DNA of 64,000 nt from Argentina anserina (GCF_933775445.1 NC_065873.1:16058001-16122000); one strand, 5' to 3'; shown: positions 12,491-24,740, counted from the first letter of the stretch. Translations and numbers: made by a program. The notes: generated from the letters alone by a model not told the origin.

Positions 12491-14200
12491 TCAAGCAGAA
12501 GTCACGTTTGTGACATCCTTGTTTGATCGGTTGTACTTCATGTGACTCTTGACAAGCTGTCCAGCTGCAATAGCAGACATGAGAGATAGCTCTCCAGCAA
12601 GAACAGAACCAGCTACAACACTAGCCAATTGCCTTGCGTTTGATCCCGGCGCTTCTCTGTTAGCCCCCTTCACTCCAAGTAAGTTCAAACATGCCGATTG
12701 CGATGCAAGTTGTGTGCCTCCTCCTACTGTACCAACCTCAATAGAAGGCATGGTCACTGAGATGTGAAGGTCCTTTCCATCATTAATAGCTTCCATCATG
12801 GTGATACAATGAGAACTCTCGATGTTCTGAGCAGGGTCTTGACCAGTGGCGAGGTAGACAGCTGAAACAATGTTACTGGCATGTGCATTGAAACCACCAA
12901 GAGCACCAGCGATGGCGGATCCCGTAAGGTTCTTGAGCATGTTAAGCTCCACTAATGCGGCCACATTGGTTTTCAACACCTTACTCACTATCTCTCCCTT
13001 GATCACAGCCTCACAAACTACAGACTTGCCACGGCCTTCAATCCAGTTCACAGCAGCAGGCTTCTTGTCAGAGCAGTAGTTACCGGAAATTCCAATGACA
13101 TCCATGTCAGGAAAGTCATTCTGGAGGAAGTCGAGGACATTCTGAACACCTTTAGAGACCATGTTCATCCCCATAGCATCACCGGTGCTGCAGCAGAATC
13201 TCATGTACAGGTTCTTCCCTGCAACAGCACATTTAACTGTCTGAAGTCGACCTAATCTGCTTGACTTGTTGAAAACCATGGATATAGTTTCGTAGTTAGC
13301 AGGGTCTTCCATGAAGAACTTCAACTCAGCCGCTCGTTTAGCAGAGTTAAATCTGACAACTGGTGCTCTGGTCATTCCATCCTTCAATAGCACACTGGAA
13401 GCTCCACCAGACAAGTTGATAGCTTTTCAACCACGGTTGGTACTAGCCACCAAACAACCTTCAGTTGTAGCCATTGGAACAGAGAACTCTCTCCCATCAA
13501 GCATAAGAGGCCCAGCAATCCCAACAGGAATGGTGATATAACCAACTGGCATCTCACAGCATTGACCCAAAATAGACTCGTAATCGAATCCATCCAAAGG
13601 CAAACCCTCAAGGGACTTGCCTGTAACTCTCTGCAAAGCCTCACGCCTAATAGAAGCTGCCCTCTTGCAATCTCCCAGCTTTGATTCCAGAGAGTATGAA
13701 GGAATGGTTCCAGCCACAACAGCCGTGATAATCTCTTCGTCTTCTTCGGTTGGTGGAGGAGTCTCGATCATTGTCTGTTCTTCAAATACTTTAACTTTAG
13801 GTGAAGCAATTGGAGCCATTTTGGGAACTGAACAATCAAGGGCCTGACCACAAAGGACTTTGCGAGCATCCTCCTTGAGAATAATCTCATCTTCTTCAAT
13901 ATCATCATCGAGGGACTGAACAGAATTGATGCCGAAGAAGCCGAGGAGATAGATGAAGGAGGCAACAAGAGCAAGGATGGCAACAATCTCCGAGAGATCA
14001 ATGAGGTGAAGAGGGGTGTTGGTACGGATCTTCTCGCGCCAGCTTGTGAGCAAGAAGTAGACGACGGAGAAGAAGAGGGTGAAGAAGACAGAGTTGGTGA
14101 TGTAGAGAGGGAGAGACATGGCGTCTGAGGCCTCTGGAATGACTAGGTCCTCATCGACAAACTTGACTTTCATCTTCACGGGTTTTCCTCCGTGCTCCAT
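12491..14200 (-). pseudogene. HMGR: HMG-CoA reductase copy 1, one nonsense codon
   Basis: Intronless reading of plant HMG-CoA reductase (mevalonate from HMG-CoA using NADPH; ER membrane). The first ATG is 14198-14200, giving [14 protein letters not shown]; the about eight residues that precede it in the sister copies are gone. Two membrane segments follow, then the catalytic domain with [52 protein letters not shown] and SHMKYNR all present. A single TGA at 13427-13429 (codon 258) replaces the TGC cysteine found in the other three copies just after STNRG. The linker has lost about a dozen residues after FVQSL. With no other frame damage, inactivation looks recent. Full-length product would need readthrough, so I call it a pseudogene, while a sequencing error remains possible. 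Confidence 0.9.
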
Positions 14201-14333
14201 TGGATCAATGTAAGAGATGATAAACAAGAAAGCAGGTGATGATCAGAGAAAGAAGGAGGAGTGAGCTTGAAGGAAGCTGAGAAATGGTAGTCAGTTGTGT
14301 GTGTTGGTTTGAGTATGAAGTGTTTGGGGTTGC

Positions 14334-14343
14334 GATATATATA
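14334..14343 (-). promoter_or_regulatory. TATA box of HMGR copy 1
   Basis: On the minus strand CCAGCACTATATATA lies about 135 bp upstream of the first ATG. The same CCAGCACTATATATA occurs at the TATA box of copy 3, and CCAACACTATATATA at copy 4. Confidence 0.6.
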
Positions 14344-14399
14344 GTGCTGGTATGCGAGCGAATATGCGATCAAGGAAGGTGCCTGGAAGCACGTCAGAC

Positions 14400-14869
14400 T
14401 CGAGTTGCACTTGTATTACAATATTTTGGGTCAAATTAAAGCACGTTTTCAACATTCAACACACGTATAGTCAAATGAGCAGTTGAGGACACATAATTTT
14501 TCAATACATAAGAATGTGCATTTGTAGGTGAGCAATAATGTGTCAAATATATAGATTATCCTCCGAAATATATTATCAAGCCAAAGAATAATAGTTTGAA
14601 AGAGTAACACTTATCGGCTCGGAAGTCAGATAAGCAAGCATGGTCAGCTTTTTCCTTCTGCAATTAAGAAGCAAAATCATATAGTTGTATATTTCAACTA
14701 AACAGAGGCGGGTCCTGCAATTTTTGTCTGAATACTACTTACTAATGTCTTAATAGTTATGCAATTTATAGTAGTCTTACGTACGTATGCAAAGCACAAA
14801 TCCTGTACATATCATAGTATAAAACCTAGAAGGATAGTAGCTTGGCAATGCTTTCATTCATTGTTGTGT
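14400..14869. other. Intergenic, no gene seen
   Basis: Upstream region of HMGR copy 1 running to the protease relic. The conserved promoter block of copies 3 and 4 is not clearly present; only a loose TTCCTTGATCGCATATTCGC-like stretch is seen near 14360-14380 on the minus strand. Confidence 0.4.
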
Positions 14870-15190
14870 TTATGCTGTGGGATAAGAGGCATCCATAGCA
14901 ATACCACAGAAACCTTCCGGTGCATCAACATCCCTTTGCATTCTTATGTATCCTTGTTCCCCCCATTCTTGCCCCCATGAGTTCTTCATTGACGCCATAA
15001 CCAACAGCAGTAACACCATGGTCTAGACTTGTTCCGCATGTTCCTGTAAAGACACAACTGGAATATAATTGGAAATCAGATCCACTGGCATCAATGGCAA
15101 CAGAGATGGGTTGATTAGCAACAACCTTAAGAAGTGCGCTTTCACTGTTTGCAGGCACATCTCGGAGGTTCTTCCATTCACCTAATGAAC
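14870..15190 (-). pseudogene. Papain-type cysteine protease relic, 3' part
   Basis: The minus strand encodes the C-terminal third of a C1A cysteine protease of the SAG12-like plant group. It reads [28 protein letters not shown], the catalytic-histidine motif [11 protein letters not shown], then, after a frame change, NSWGQEWGE with the active-site asparagine, GYIRMQRD and [13 protein letters not shown], ending in TAA at 14870-14872. The usual YWLVK segment between GYG and NSWG is missing. The 5' parts of probably the same gene lie at 18586-18752 and 23206-23878, so this is the tail of a gene torn apart by insertions. Confidence 0.85.
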
Positions 15191-16039
15191 CTTCACTTCT
15201 GTTCTATTAACGGCGTGTGGAATACACGCGCTAACGGCCAATTCAATTCAGGGAAAGAAATCAAACACTGCAGTAACAATTGGGTTTACTAGCACGTGCA
15301 TGACATGCGTGTCTTTGTTTCCGCGATACAACTAGAGTAGAAGAACAGCTCCTGCAGGCCTCCACAACCTGAGCTGAAGAGCCTTCATCAGAGCATGACC
15401 CAGAAATTTAAAATGTCCCCGAGCATATCCAAAAAGCCTAGAGTTGAGAATTCCTCCAAGTCAAGGAATGTTCCACTCCTCCATTCTCGAAGCTAATCCC
15501 ATTGCAACTCATGTCATATATGCGGACTGCCGAAGAGATCAACACTCGCTTCCCGAGATGGAGATGGAAGTCGTCGTGGTCGTGGAAAAATTGGAGAATC
15601 AGGTGACGGGGATATGGGTTTTGCAGAATGGAAAAGAAATGAGATACACACAAATTATGAGCTCCCTTGCTTGGGTGTTCCCCTGCTTCTCAACCTTATC
15701 CAACTCTCCTAGATATATCAACACAAATACGGATTAGATCTAATGAGGGATTTAATAATCACTTTAATCAATACTCCATAGCCATTTAAAATAATAATAT
15801 CAGAAAATATTTTCTGTAAATAATAAATTAAGTGAGAGAATAAGTTGCCACCATAATGGTCAATTTAGGATTTATATTAATTTTTAGGCTATCTGATCTT
15901 TAAAACCTTTAAAAATTAAATATAAAAAATGATTTACTAAAATTAACACGCTCTTAGAATAATAAGCTATATTCACTTATATAAAAATTCGGAAAAATTT
16001 ATCACATAAGGAGATAGGTGGTCTTATGGAAGTATGATG
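15191..16039. other. Non-coding DNA within the split protease gene
   Basis: No coding match seen. The stretch 15191-18585 separates the 3' protease piece from the middle piece. It may be an expanded intron or further insertions; I could not place element ends. Confidence 0.35.
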
Positions 16040-17400
16040 ATTCATTCATATCTATCTCATGATCAAGGCCCATAAATTGATGAAAATAAGTAAATTTCAA
16101 AACATATCCACATTTCACTATAACAATCATATCTAACGGTTAATTTTCAATTTATCAAATACTTAAGTTTAATTACATGAGTCCCATTGTACTTTATAAA
16201 ATGACATAATTTTTTCATATATTATTTGGGAAAGAATATGATTTCAAACTAACTCTATCCAAGAAATCAATTTTTGAAAAAAATCAACATCAAGATATTA
16301 TCATTGTAGGTTTGTAGTGAAAGCAGTGCTACGATAGGAAATTCACCTAATTTCATGAACGATTGGGTTTCCATCCTTGTTGTTAATCCTATATAACATA
16401 CTACATCTTTAAGAGGTAGCTATACAACCATGTGAAAAATATGTCCAAAAGTTTGGATGGGTAGATATAGTGCATTATCGGGAATGTGTACAGTTTTTTG
16501 GAGATTTGTTTGAGTACCAGAGCTATTTATATGATTTTCAAAATATTTTACACTTGGTGTTTCTCACCACGCATGTGTTAATCTAATTGAAGTTTTGACT
16601 TTGTAAAATTATTTCACAACTTCAAAAATTCTTTTAAAATAGTGTCATTGCCCAAAAAGATCCCAAAAATTTATGATGCCCTCACGATGATGCACTTTAC
16701 CCATCCATGTAAACATTTTAAAAAATACATGCCTTCGTGACATAACTACCTTTATGGAGGATGAATGACACTTGGGGTTGACCGAGTAGATCAAGACCCA
16801 AACGAGATTCAATATAGGTGAATTTTTAATCGTGACCATATTTTCATGTAGTGACCACATCCGACGGTCTGTTTTCTCGAAATTCAATTCCTATATACAG
16901 TTGTCATTGGGGAGGTAAAGGAGATTTTAGAGTTTACCGAGTCGATCGAAATCCATACGTTATCGAAAATATATAAATTTTCTAGTTTAGTCATATTTCG
17001 CTATAATAATGATATCTTACGGTTGGTTTTTTCAAATTTCTTTCATAAGTATAGTTGGTTTATAAACATACTCATTTGCACAAGTTATACTATGTTACTA
17101 AGCATATTGTGACTTGAACTATTAAAACTCATAAAAGAAATTTCGACCGTTAAATGTAATTACGAAACTGAAATATGAATGTGGTACAAAACTCTCCGAT
17201 TTTGGTCGTTAATTAGGTTTTGATCCGCGTGGTCAACCTTATATAACCTACATATTCTCTAAGGACAGCCGTATCACTCATGTAAAAAATAAGTCAAAAA
17301 ATTACATATGTGGATTCAGTGCATTAGCTAGAGAGCGTAAATTTTTTGGGAATTTTTTTGAGTACAGGAGCAATTTTCTATGATATTCTAAATGTTACAA
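16040..17400. repeat. Diverged direct repeat units
   Basis: At least three related units in the same orientation. The motif CATATTTCRCTATAAYAATSATATC plus a following ACGGT appears near 16110 and 17010, with a looser relative near 16840. The phrases GACCGAGTAGATCAAGACCC and TACCGAGTCGATCGAAATCC precede two of them. Another pair is about 135 bp long, near 16391-16525 and 17240-17375, ending TTTGAGTACMRGAGC. Origin unknown; probably an old tandemly duplicated transposon fragment. Confidence 0.45.
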
Positions 17401-18585
17401 AAATATTAATAATTAATATAAAGTCAAATTATAGACACATGGCGTGTTTCCAACCACATAATATTTTGTGATGTTAAATTACTGTGACTCCAAAACCAAA
17501 AAAGAAAAGAAATAACAAAAAAGAAACCTAAACTAGTATCGACCTCTGCCTCTATTTCTCCATATGTATCGACCTTTTGATTTGTTTATCTTCGATTTGT
17601 TGCCATCCACCGCCACCCTCATCCATCACCCTTCTCCCTGCTCCAAACCACTAAACCCATTAAAAAGTTACAACCTTACCCCTATCAAAGAATAGCCATC
17701 ACTACTCTCCTCATCACCTTCCTCCTCATCTCCGCAACCCTCCTTCGACGTTGTCGCCCTCCTCTCCTTCAAGTCCCACTTCAATCCCATATTCTCAACT
17801 TTCCATGATCGGAAATGCCCATCATTGGAGAACACACAGAGCCTCCAACCATGATTGATGTAAAGGGAAGATCGTAGAAAAAGCTTTCCATGATTTGAAT
17901 CAATAGTTGCACAAAAATGATTTCATGTCCAATTGCTAATAATCACAGCAAGCAAATGTTAATTAACACCATCTCTCCAACCAACCCCAGAAGATTTGAC
18001 CAAAAAACTAAAAAGAATCAAACCCACCAGAAACAATTCGCACCTCAAAGGAATCTTAGAGAAAGAATATAAAAGCTTAATATTCACTCGGGGTTGGGTG
18101 TCGATGAGAGAAAGAATTCAAATACAATGTTCGAAGCTGAATTGGAGACGTCATGGATCAAAAGCTTAAAGATTGATTATTTGGGTACTAATTTTGATGA
18201 AAAGAATGATTAATATGAACATGAATACCAACTTCAAATCAGCTAATTTATAAGAGGAATTGGAAACTATGAGTTTTTGTTGATCTAGTTTCTACAATTT
18301 CAATCTTGTTATTAAGATTTCTAATGCTGAAGTAAAAAAAAAGGAAAGATTACATTATTACATCTTCAGAAGTTCAGTGAGAGAGAGAGAGTTCTACCGT
18401 TTCTGACTTTCTGGGTTTCAATGAGAGTACAAGTGTACAACAACACATCAACTTTTTGATTGTTTTTACCCCCACCTGTTTTGAAGCAAACGGTAACTGA
18501 CGGACCTAAATTGACTAACGTCAATACATACACTGACCGAAAGAAGTGGTTGTTATTATACCACGTAAGCGAGGTGAGCCTTCAC
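17401..18585. other. Intergenic or intronic, no gene seen
   Basis: About 1.2 kb without a recognised coding region. Pyrimidine-rich stretches occur at 17560-17780. No element ends could be established. Confidence 0.35.
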
Positions 18586-18752
18586 CCAGTGGAGGTAAGA
18601 ATTTTCGCATCTTCATTGCCAATTATGGAGGCTGCATGGCTTGATTCCTTCTGAGCATTACATGTATGTACCATCAGCACCTGTGTAGCGATAGTTGGCC
18701 TCTGTGTTAAGTCCATTATTTTTGATTGATGAACTCAAATGCATCATCCAGC
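18586..18752 (-). pseudogene. Cysteine protease relic, middle part
   Basis: Read on the minus strand from 18752, this continues the protease frame directly after the Copia insertion: LDDAFEFINQK, then, with a frame change, NNGLNTEANYRYTGADGTY and CNAQKESSHAASIIGNED. These match the region between the catalytic cysteine and histidine of SAG12-like enzymes. The partner half at 23206 ends at GCEGGL, exactly where this piece starts, so the Copia element split one exon. Confidence 0.85.
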
Positions 18753-19890
18753 TGTTGGTATATTTAAATTAAATTTGAATGAAAATTCAAATAAAATATC
18801 TTAAGTAACTGATTATCTTATCAAAGGTTGCAACATTTCAAATAAAAAGCAACGTGGAGGTTATTCTGCCGAAGAATATAACCCTTCAAAGAGATGTCTC
18901 AGACTTGTTAATATATACACAACGACCTCACCATTAAACAGATTTTTTTTGTTGCATGATCAAATCTTCTGCATTCATATTAGAGTTTAAGTGTTTGAGA
19001 GAGAAAAACACAATTTGAGTTCGCCTGTCCTCTAGATTGCAGTGCTTTCTTCTAGTAAATGTTTGATCGTTGTACTCCTGGGAGACATTTGCCGATTTGA
19101 GACCTTTAAGCACCAACGAGGAGACAATTTCGTCTTAAGGAGATAGAACCAAGTTCTAGCCTCGATCCCTATTTGTAAAGGTTTTGTTTCCAAAATAGTT
19201 TTGATTTTCTAAGTTCTGTAATTACCTATGTAGCACGGACACGTCTCTCAGTTACCGTATCGCGTGTCCGACACGGGCACAGACACGCCTGAACATGTCC
19301 AGATACGCCCGGACACGAGTATCAGAAATGGACACGGCCTGGACACGTGAGTATTCGCATCGGACACGCGGACACACACTAACTCATGATAAAAGTGAAA
19401 TGGCTTATGGTGGGATTCGAACCTTGGTCATCCAAGACACCCAACAACTCCTCAGCCATTCTAACATATTCAATTTTTGTTATATTTATGAACATTTTAA
19501 TATATATAAGGAGAGAAACGCGTGATAAAAGTAATAATACTTGTGGTGAGATTCGAACTTTGGTTATCCAAGGTACTTGTCAGGTCCTTAGCCATTCCAA
19601 CAGGTTATGTTTTCATCATTTTAATGCACACTTTGATATATATATATATATATATATATACATTCTAAATACTTTCAAATTTTATAAATTTTTTTATAAA
19701 TATATATTAAAAATAATATTTAATTAACGTGTCCATCACGTGTCCGTGTCCAAAAGAAATTTAATTTGCCGTGTCTATGTATCGTATTGTGTCCAATACG
19801 GACACTCGTGTCTGTGTTCGTGCTACATAGATAATTACTCTCTATATAAATATATTTGAATATAGCAATTACTAAATTACTTTTCTAACA
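18753..19890 (+). repeat. Left LTR of Copia family B, interrupted
   Basis: Homologous to 22686-23205 over its whole length once the insert at 19226-19830 is removed. The right LTR serves as the empty site, reading CTGCAATTACTCTC where the insert sits on the left. Confidence 0.9.
19226..19830. mobile_element. 605-bp TIR element nested in an LTR
   Basis: The left end is CTATGTAGCACGGACACG and the right end, reverse complemented, CTATGTAGCACGAACACAG. The flanks GTAATTAC and ATAATTAC form an 8-bp target duplication with one mismatch, fitting hAT or Mutator-type insertion. The ends are rich in GGACACG-type words. The interior contains two direct repeats of about 130 bp (from about 19384 and from about 19520), each with a GATTCGAAC word. 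The first reads GGGATTCGAACC, the reverse complement of a tRNA-type B box. A TA microsatellite lies at 19638-19660. No transposase. Confidence 0.8.
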
Positions 19891-19910
19891 ATCTTAAGAC
19901 GAAATTTGCT

Positions 19911-22165
19911 TTGCTTTTGATATTAATTCTAATTTGTAAAGGAATGATGGTTTCTGAAGTGAACTTAGTAGTCAATCCTAAAGGATGGTGGGTAGACACA
20001 GGTGCCACCCGCCATATATGTCTGGACAAGAAGATGTTCTCAACCTATCAAGATATCAATCAAGGAGAGAAACTAATGATGGGAAATACATCAACGCCAA
20101 TTGTTCAAGGCTTTGGAAATATTTATATGAGGGACGGAACTTACTCTCAAAAATGTTCTTCATGTGCCTGATGTTAGAAGGAATCTAATTTTTGGTTCAT
20201 TGTTATGTATAAATGGCTTCAAGTTAGTTTTTGAGGCTGGTAAGTTTGTACTTAGTAAGAGTGGAATGCATGTTGGAAAAGGATACCTATGTGGTGACTT
20301 ATTCAAACTAGATGCAACAGTTGTTGTACCCACTGTAATGAAGCTATTTCTTTTGCATATATGATTGAATCTCCAAATATTTGGCATGGTAGGCTAGGAC
20401 ATGTGAACTCTGATACAATACGTATATTAGTTAACATTGATCTATTGCCTAAATTCAATATTGATTTAAATAACAAGTGTGAGACTTCTGTGGAAGCAAA
20501 ACTAACTAGAACTTCTTTTCACTCAGCAGAAACAAGTACATAACCTCTAGGATTTATTCACAGTGACATTTGTGATATAAAGTCTCTCCAAACCAGAAAT
20601 GGGAATGTATATCTGCTGAGAAGCAAAGATGAAGCTATAGAAATGTTTAAGATCTACAATAATGAAGTTGAGAATCAACTTGGCAAAAAGATTAAGATCG
20701 TAAGGAGTGATAGATGTGGTGAATATGTAGCACCTTTCGCACAGTTATGTGCTCAACGTGGAATCATTCATGAAACAACTGCTCCTTATTCACCTCAATC
20801 AAATGGTACAGCTGAATACAAGAACCGTACATTGAAAGAGATGATGAATGCTATGTTGATAAGTTCTGGAGCACCCCAGAATTTGTGGGGGGATGCATTG
20901 CTTTCTGCTAACTATATTCTCAACAAACTACTTCATAAAAAGTTGGATAAAACACCATACGAGACATGGAAAGTCCGAAGACCTTCTTATAAATATCTCA
21001 AAGTGTGGGGGTGTTTTGCTAAGGTAGCCGTTCCTGATCCTAAAATATGTACGATAGGACCGAAAACCTTTGATTGCTTATTTATTGGTTATGTTGTTAA
21101 CAACAGTGCATATAAATTTCTTGTGCACAAATCAGAAAATTGCTGATATACATGTAAATACAACAATGGAGTCAAGGAATGCTGAGTTCTTTGGAAGTGT
21201 TTTTTTTTTTTTTTGCAAAGTTTCAAAAGAATCAAGTTCCTTGAAGAGAAGTTATGATGATGCTAACAATAATCATAACAAAGGAAATAAACAAAATGAT
21301 ATGAAAGTCTATATTAGATGGAGTAAGAGGGCAAAGACAACAAAGTCTTTTGGTCCTGATTTCTTAACGTAGTTATTAGAAAGTGAAGCCTCAAAGTTAT
21401 AGGGAAGTTATGTCTTCTCCAGAAGCTCCATATTGGAAATAAGCCATTAATGGTGAAGTTGATTCCATCTTACATAATCACACTTGGGAATTGGTAAATC
21501 TTCCTCCTGGAAATAAACCATTGGGATATAAGTGGATTTTTAAAAAGAAAGATGAAAGCCGATGGATCAATTGATAAGTACAAAGCAAGACTTGTAGCAA
21601 AAGGAAGGCTCGGATTATTTTGACACTTATTTGCCGGTTTCTCGAATTACATCTATTAGAATACTAATCGTTATTGATGCACTGCACAATCTCGAAATAC
21701 ATCAAATGGATGTTAAAACGACATTTCTAAATGGTGATTTAGAAGAGAAAATATATATAGAACAACCAGAAGGATTTGTTCCTGGACAAGAGAAAAAAAG
21801 TATGTAGGCTTGTGAAATCTCTTTATGGTCTCAAGCAAGCCCTAAAATAGTGGCATAAAAAATTTGACAATGTGATGCTATCAAATGGATTTAAGATAAG
21901 TGAGTGTGATAGCTGCATTTACACAAAAAGTACTAAAAATGGATATGTCATGGTATGTCTATATGTAGATGACATGCTTATAATTGGCAGCAATAATATG
22001 ATCAACGCTACCGAGAAGATCTTGACTAGTAAATTTGACATGAAAGATATCAAAGTTTAATATATAAAGTCGAAAGATAATTTAGCGGATCCGTTTGCAA
22101 AAGGTTTGACTAGAGAGCAAGTTTGTAAATCGTCAAGGAAAATGGGATTGAAGCCTATGAATTAA
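19911..22165 (+). pseudogene. Copia family B pol relic
   Basis: Broken pol with protease WWVDTGATRHIC (about 19985-20025), GAG-pre-integrase WHGRLGH (about 20380-20400) and integrase IVRSDRCGEY, YSPQSNGTAEYKNRTLKEM and WGDALLSANYILN (20700-20930). Reverse transcriptase scraps follow: LGYKWIFKKK near 21525, the catalytic-site LYVDDMLIIG near 21960-21990, and the C-terminal DNLADPFAKGLT near 22080-22110. The stretch between YVDD and the C-terminus, including RNase H, is deleted, gag is absent, and stops interrupt the rest. Confidence 0.85.
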
Positions 22166-22685
22166 AAGTCTTCATGATGGACACCCAACCTAGTTGAATG
22201 GAGATCTCATGATCTAAGTTCAAAGGGACAACTAAATCGTGTTTGACACCATTCCTATGATGAAATAGTGCTAAGTGTGAATGATAAGTTTAGCTTTAAT
22301 GATTCCTATGACTTGAATAATCAAGTGGAGTTTAGTGAGATACTCTAAAACGAAAGTCACCTATATCAATGTGAAATGAGGCAGTTTTCTGAGAATTTTG
22401 GGCTGAATTCTCCAAAGCATTGATGAATATCGGGTATTGTCCAAGGCCGAAATGGACACAACCGTAGAATCAGATGTGTTGGGAAGATATTATGTGATTA
22501 CTATTGTCTTGGTTTACACAAACGGCTGAATAGTTCAAGACACCGTGTTCACTATTTAGCTAGTATACCCGATAGTATATTACTAAAGAAGGTTCAAAGC
22601 CAAAAGCTACCTATCTTGATGTAATGTCTTTCCAGCCATTCTCTCTCAAGTGTCTGCATTATTGATTTTCATTCATGTGGGGGAT

Positions 22686-23205
22686 TGTTGGTATATTTAA
22701 ATTAAATTTGAATGAAAATTCAAATAAGATATCTTAAGTAACTGATCATCTTATCAAATGTTACAACCTTTCAAATGAAAAGCAATGTGGAGGTTATTCT
22801 GCCGAAGAAAATAACCTTTCAAAGAGATGTCTCAGACTTGTTAATATATACACAACGACCTCACCATTAAATTTTTTTTTTTGCATTATCAAATCTTCTG
22901 CATTCATATTAGAGTTAAAGTGTTTGAGAGAGAAAAACACAATTTAAGTTCGCCTGTCCTCTAGATTGCAGTGCTTTCTTCTGGTGGATGTTTGATCGTC
23001 GTACCCCTGGGAGACGTTTGCAGATTGAGACCTTTAAGCACCAACGAGGAGGCAATTTCGTCTTAAGGAGATAGAACCAAGTTCTAGCCTCAATCCCTAT
23101 TCGTAAAGGTTTTGTTTCCTATTCTGTTTTGATTTTCTAAGTTCTGCAATTACTCTCTATATTAATATATTTGAATATAGCAATTACTGAATTACTTTTC
23201 TAACA
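22686..23205 (+). repeat. Right LTR of Copia family B
   Basis: 520 bp from TGTTGGTATA to TTCTAACA, with GTTAATATATACACAACG as a possible TATA region. It is the uninterrupted copy of the LTR at 18753-19890. Confidence 0.9.
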
Positions 23206-23878
23206 CAGGCCACCCTCACAGCCTTGATCTTCACCGTTAACATCACAGTCAACCGGCTCTTGCTCTGACAAAGAATCAGATTACCAGTTTTAAGTTGAGT
23301 TATTCCTTCCATATCTGCCACCGCAGAGAACGCCCAACAACAACATGTAGCAGATTACACGAAGTTAGAATAGAAATGATTTTTAGTCCAAGAGGAGAGT
23401 AGAAGAGGCTGATCTCCATAAAAAATCATGAGAAGATTCATTACCACATTGGCCCTGGTCCATGATTGGTGTAACAACTCTTTTCTGTCTCCAGTCCATT
23501 GTTGCAGGCACAGTAGCATTTTCATATTTGAAATAAATGGTCATTGTGGAACATTCATGACCCTTGAATTGATTTCTAGAGGCAATGAACTCTTCATTTG
23601 TAAGGTCTGCAAATCCATTGACACTAAGTTTGTAAGGTTTATTTGGTTCCTCATTGGATGATTCTATAAATGCTACATTTTCCTTGAATATCTTGAACCG
23701 CTTCTCCCTCCTTCTCATTAGTGTCGCTGTATACACGTCCATAACGAGTCATCCATTGCTCGTATCTCCCATACATTAATGCAGCTTGCAGACTGCGAGA
23801 AGTGGCTTCAAAAGCCCAATCCCCCAACATGAGGATCAGGGCAAAACAAATACATTTGTTCTGGTTGGTGAACTCCAT
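23206..23878 (-). pseudogene. Cysteine protease relic, 5' part
   Basis: The minus strand starts at ATG 23876-23878 (MEFTNQNKC) with a hydrophobic signal-peptide-like stretch. The I29 propeptide follows (YEQWMTRYGRVYSDTNEKE), then a frame change near 23720, RFKIFKENVAFIE, NGFADLTNEEF, and the mature start TMDWRQK...DQGQCG. About 90 nt then separate QCG from CCWAFSAVADMEGI, which carries the catalytic cysteine; this could be a short intron, although no clear AG acceptor is seen. SLSEQEPVDCDVNGEDQGCEGGL runs straight into the Copia element at 23205. The family makes vacuolar or secreted papain-like proteases. Confidence 0.85.
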
Positions 23879-24740
23879 CACAAGCTAAAATATGATGCAA
23901 CTATATGAATGAAATGAGAAAATATACAATGGAAGGGCCTACTCCTGAGTTTATATAGATAAAAAGAATAACATTGCTTATTATCTCCGTGCCTCAAAAG
24001 TTGATCTGCCATATTTGTGCCCCTTAAAAATGTCTTGATACCAACTCTGGCTATTAAATATAATTTGATGTGAAGACAAATTACTAGCCAAATGATGTTA
24101 TGAAGTTCATACAAAATTCTAGTGTTTTGTTTTACACGTGCAGAATTCAAAAAATCTCATTGAGGGGATAGCTATATCAACTATAAGGATTTTTATTCAA
24201 GGACCAAGATGCAAGAGATTAGTACAGCCTAAGTGCAGAAGCAACTGGTATGGGTATGTGTTTGCACCTGAATTTTTAGCCAAACAGTATGATGTCAAAT
24301 GTAAAAGTTTCAACATCACAGAATTTCGTTTGACAAATTAAAGATGATGAGTCGGAGTATGTCATGCATGGACAGTTTTCTGTGAAGTTCCATGTCTATT
24401 GCGTCGGGTTGCTAGGTTCTGGGGATACTCAATGGAGCCTGTAATTCTTATGAATCCTACGATACTCAAAGTCTTGCTTGATGCATCAGAATTGTCTAGC
24501 CAACTGGCTAGTCCCGGCAAGTCCTAACTATGTCGGCAACAGCCAATAGAAAAGTATATGGTTTGTACAAAGGCTAGGTCACTATATATTGTCAAATGCA
24601 ATGCGGCACTTGCAATAGAATCACAATCCTCAATTACCTCTCTCCTCGGAAAAGCACCAAACCAAGTACAAAGAAGCTAATTAAATCAAAAGTACTTGAT
24701 GAGTACCAATATGCTCAAATGACATTGAATGATTAATTGA
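23879..24740. other. Intergenic between protease relic and HMGR copy 2
   Basis: Contains the putative promoter of the protease relic (TTTATATAG near 23950-23960, minus strand) and otherwise no recognised feature. Confidence 0.4.

Larger units (their letters stand above)
18753..23205 (+). mobile_element. Copia retrotransposon (family B) inserted in protease gene
   Basis: Two LTRs with TGTTGGTATA starts and TTTTCTAACA ends flank a 2.8-kb interior. The left LTR spans 18753-19890 because a 605-bp TIR element sits inside it; without that insert it is about 525 bp, matching the right LTR (22686-23205, 520 bp). A purine tract GTGGGGGATTG abuts the right LTR. The interior lacks gag and most of RT, and pol is broken, so the element is dead. 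Flanks read CCAGC and CAGGC, not a perfect target duplication, but the protease reading continues across them. Confidence 0.9.

Noticed and set aside
13427..13429. TGA in HMGR copy 1 as a selenocysteine codon
   Set aside because: Land plants lack selenocysteine insertion, and the sister copies have ordinary cysteine here.
14201..14227. Upstream extension of HMGR copy 1 (FIISYIDP)
   Set aside because: It begins at TTG and does not align with sister copies; the first ATG is at 14200.
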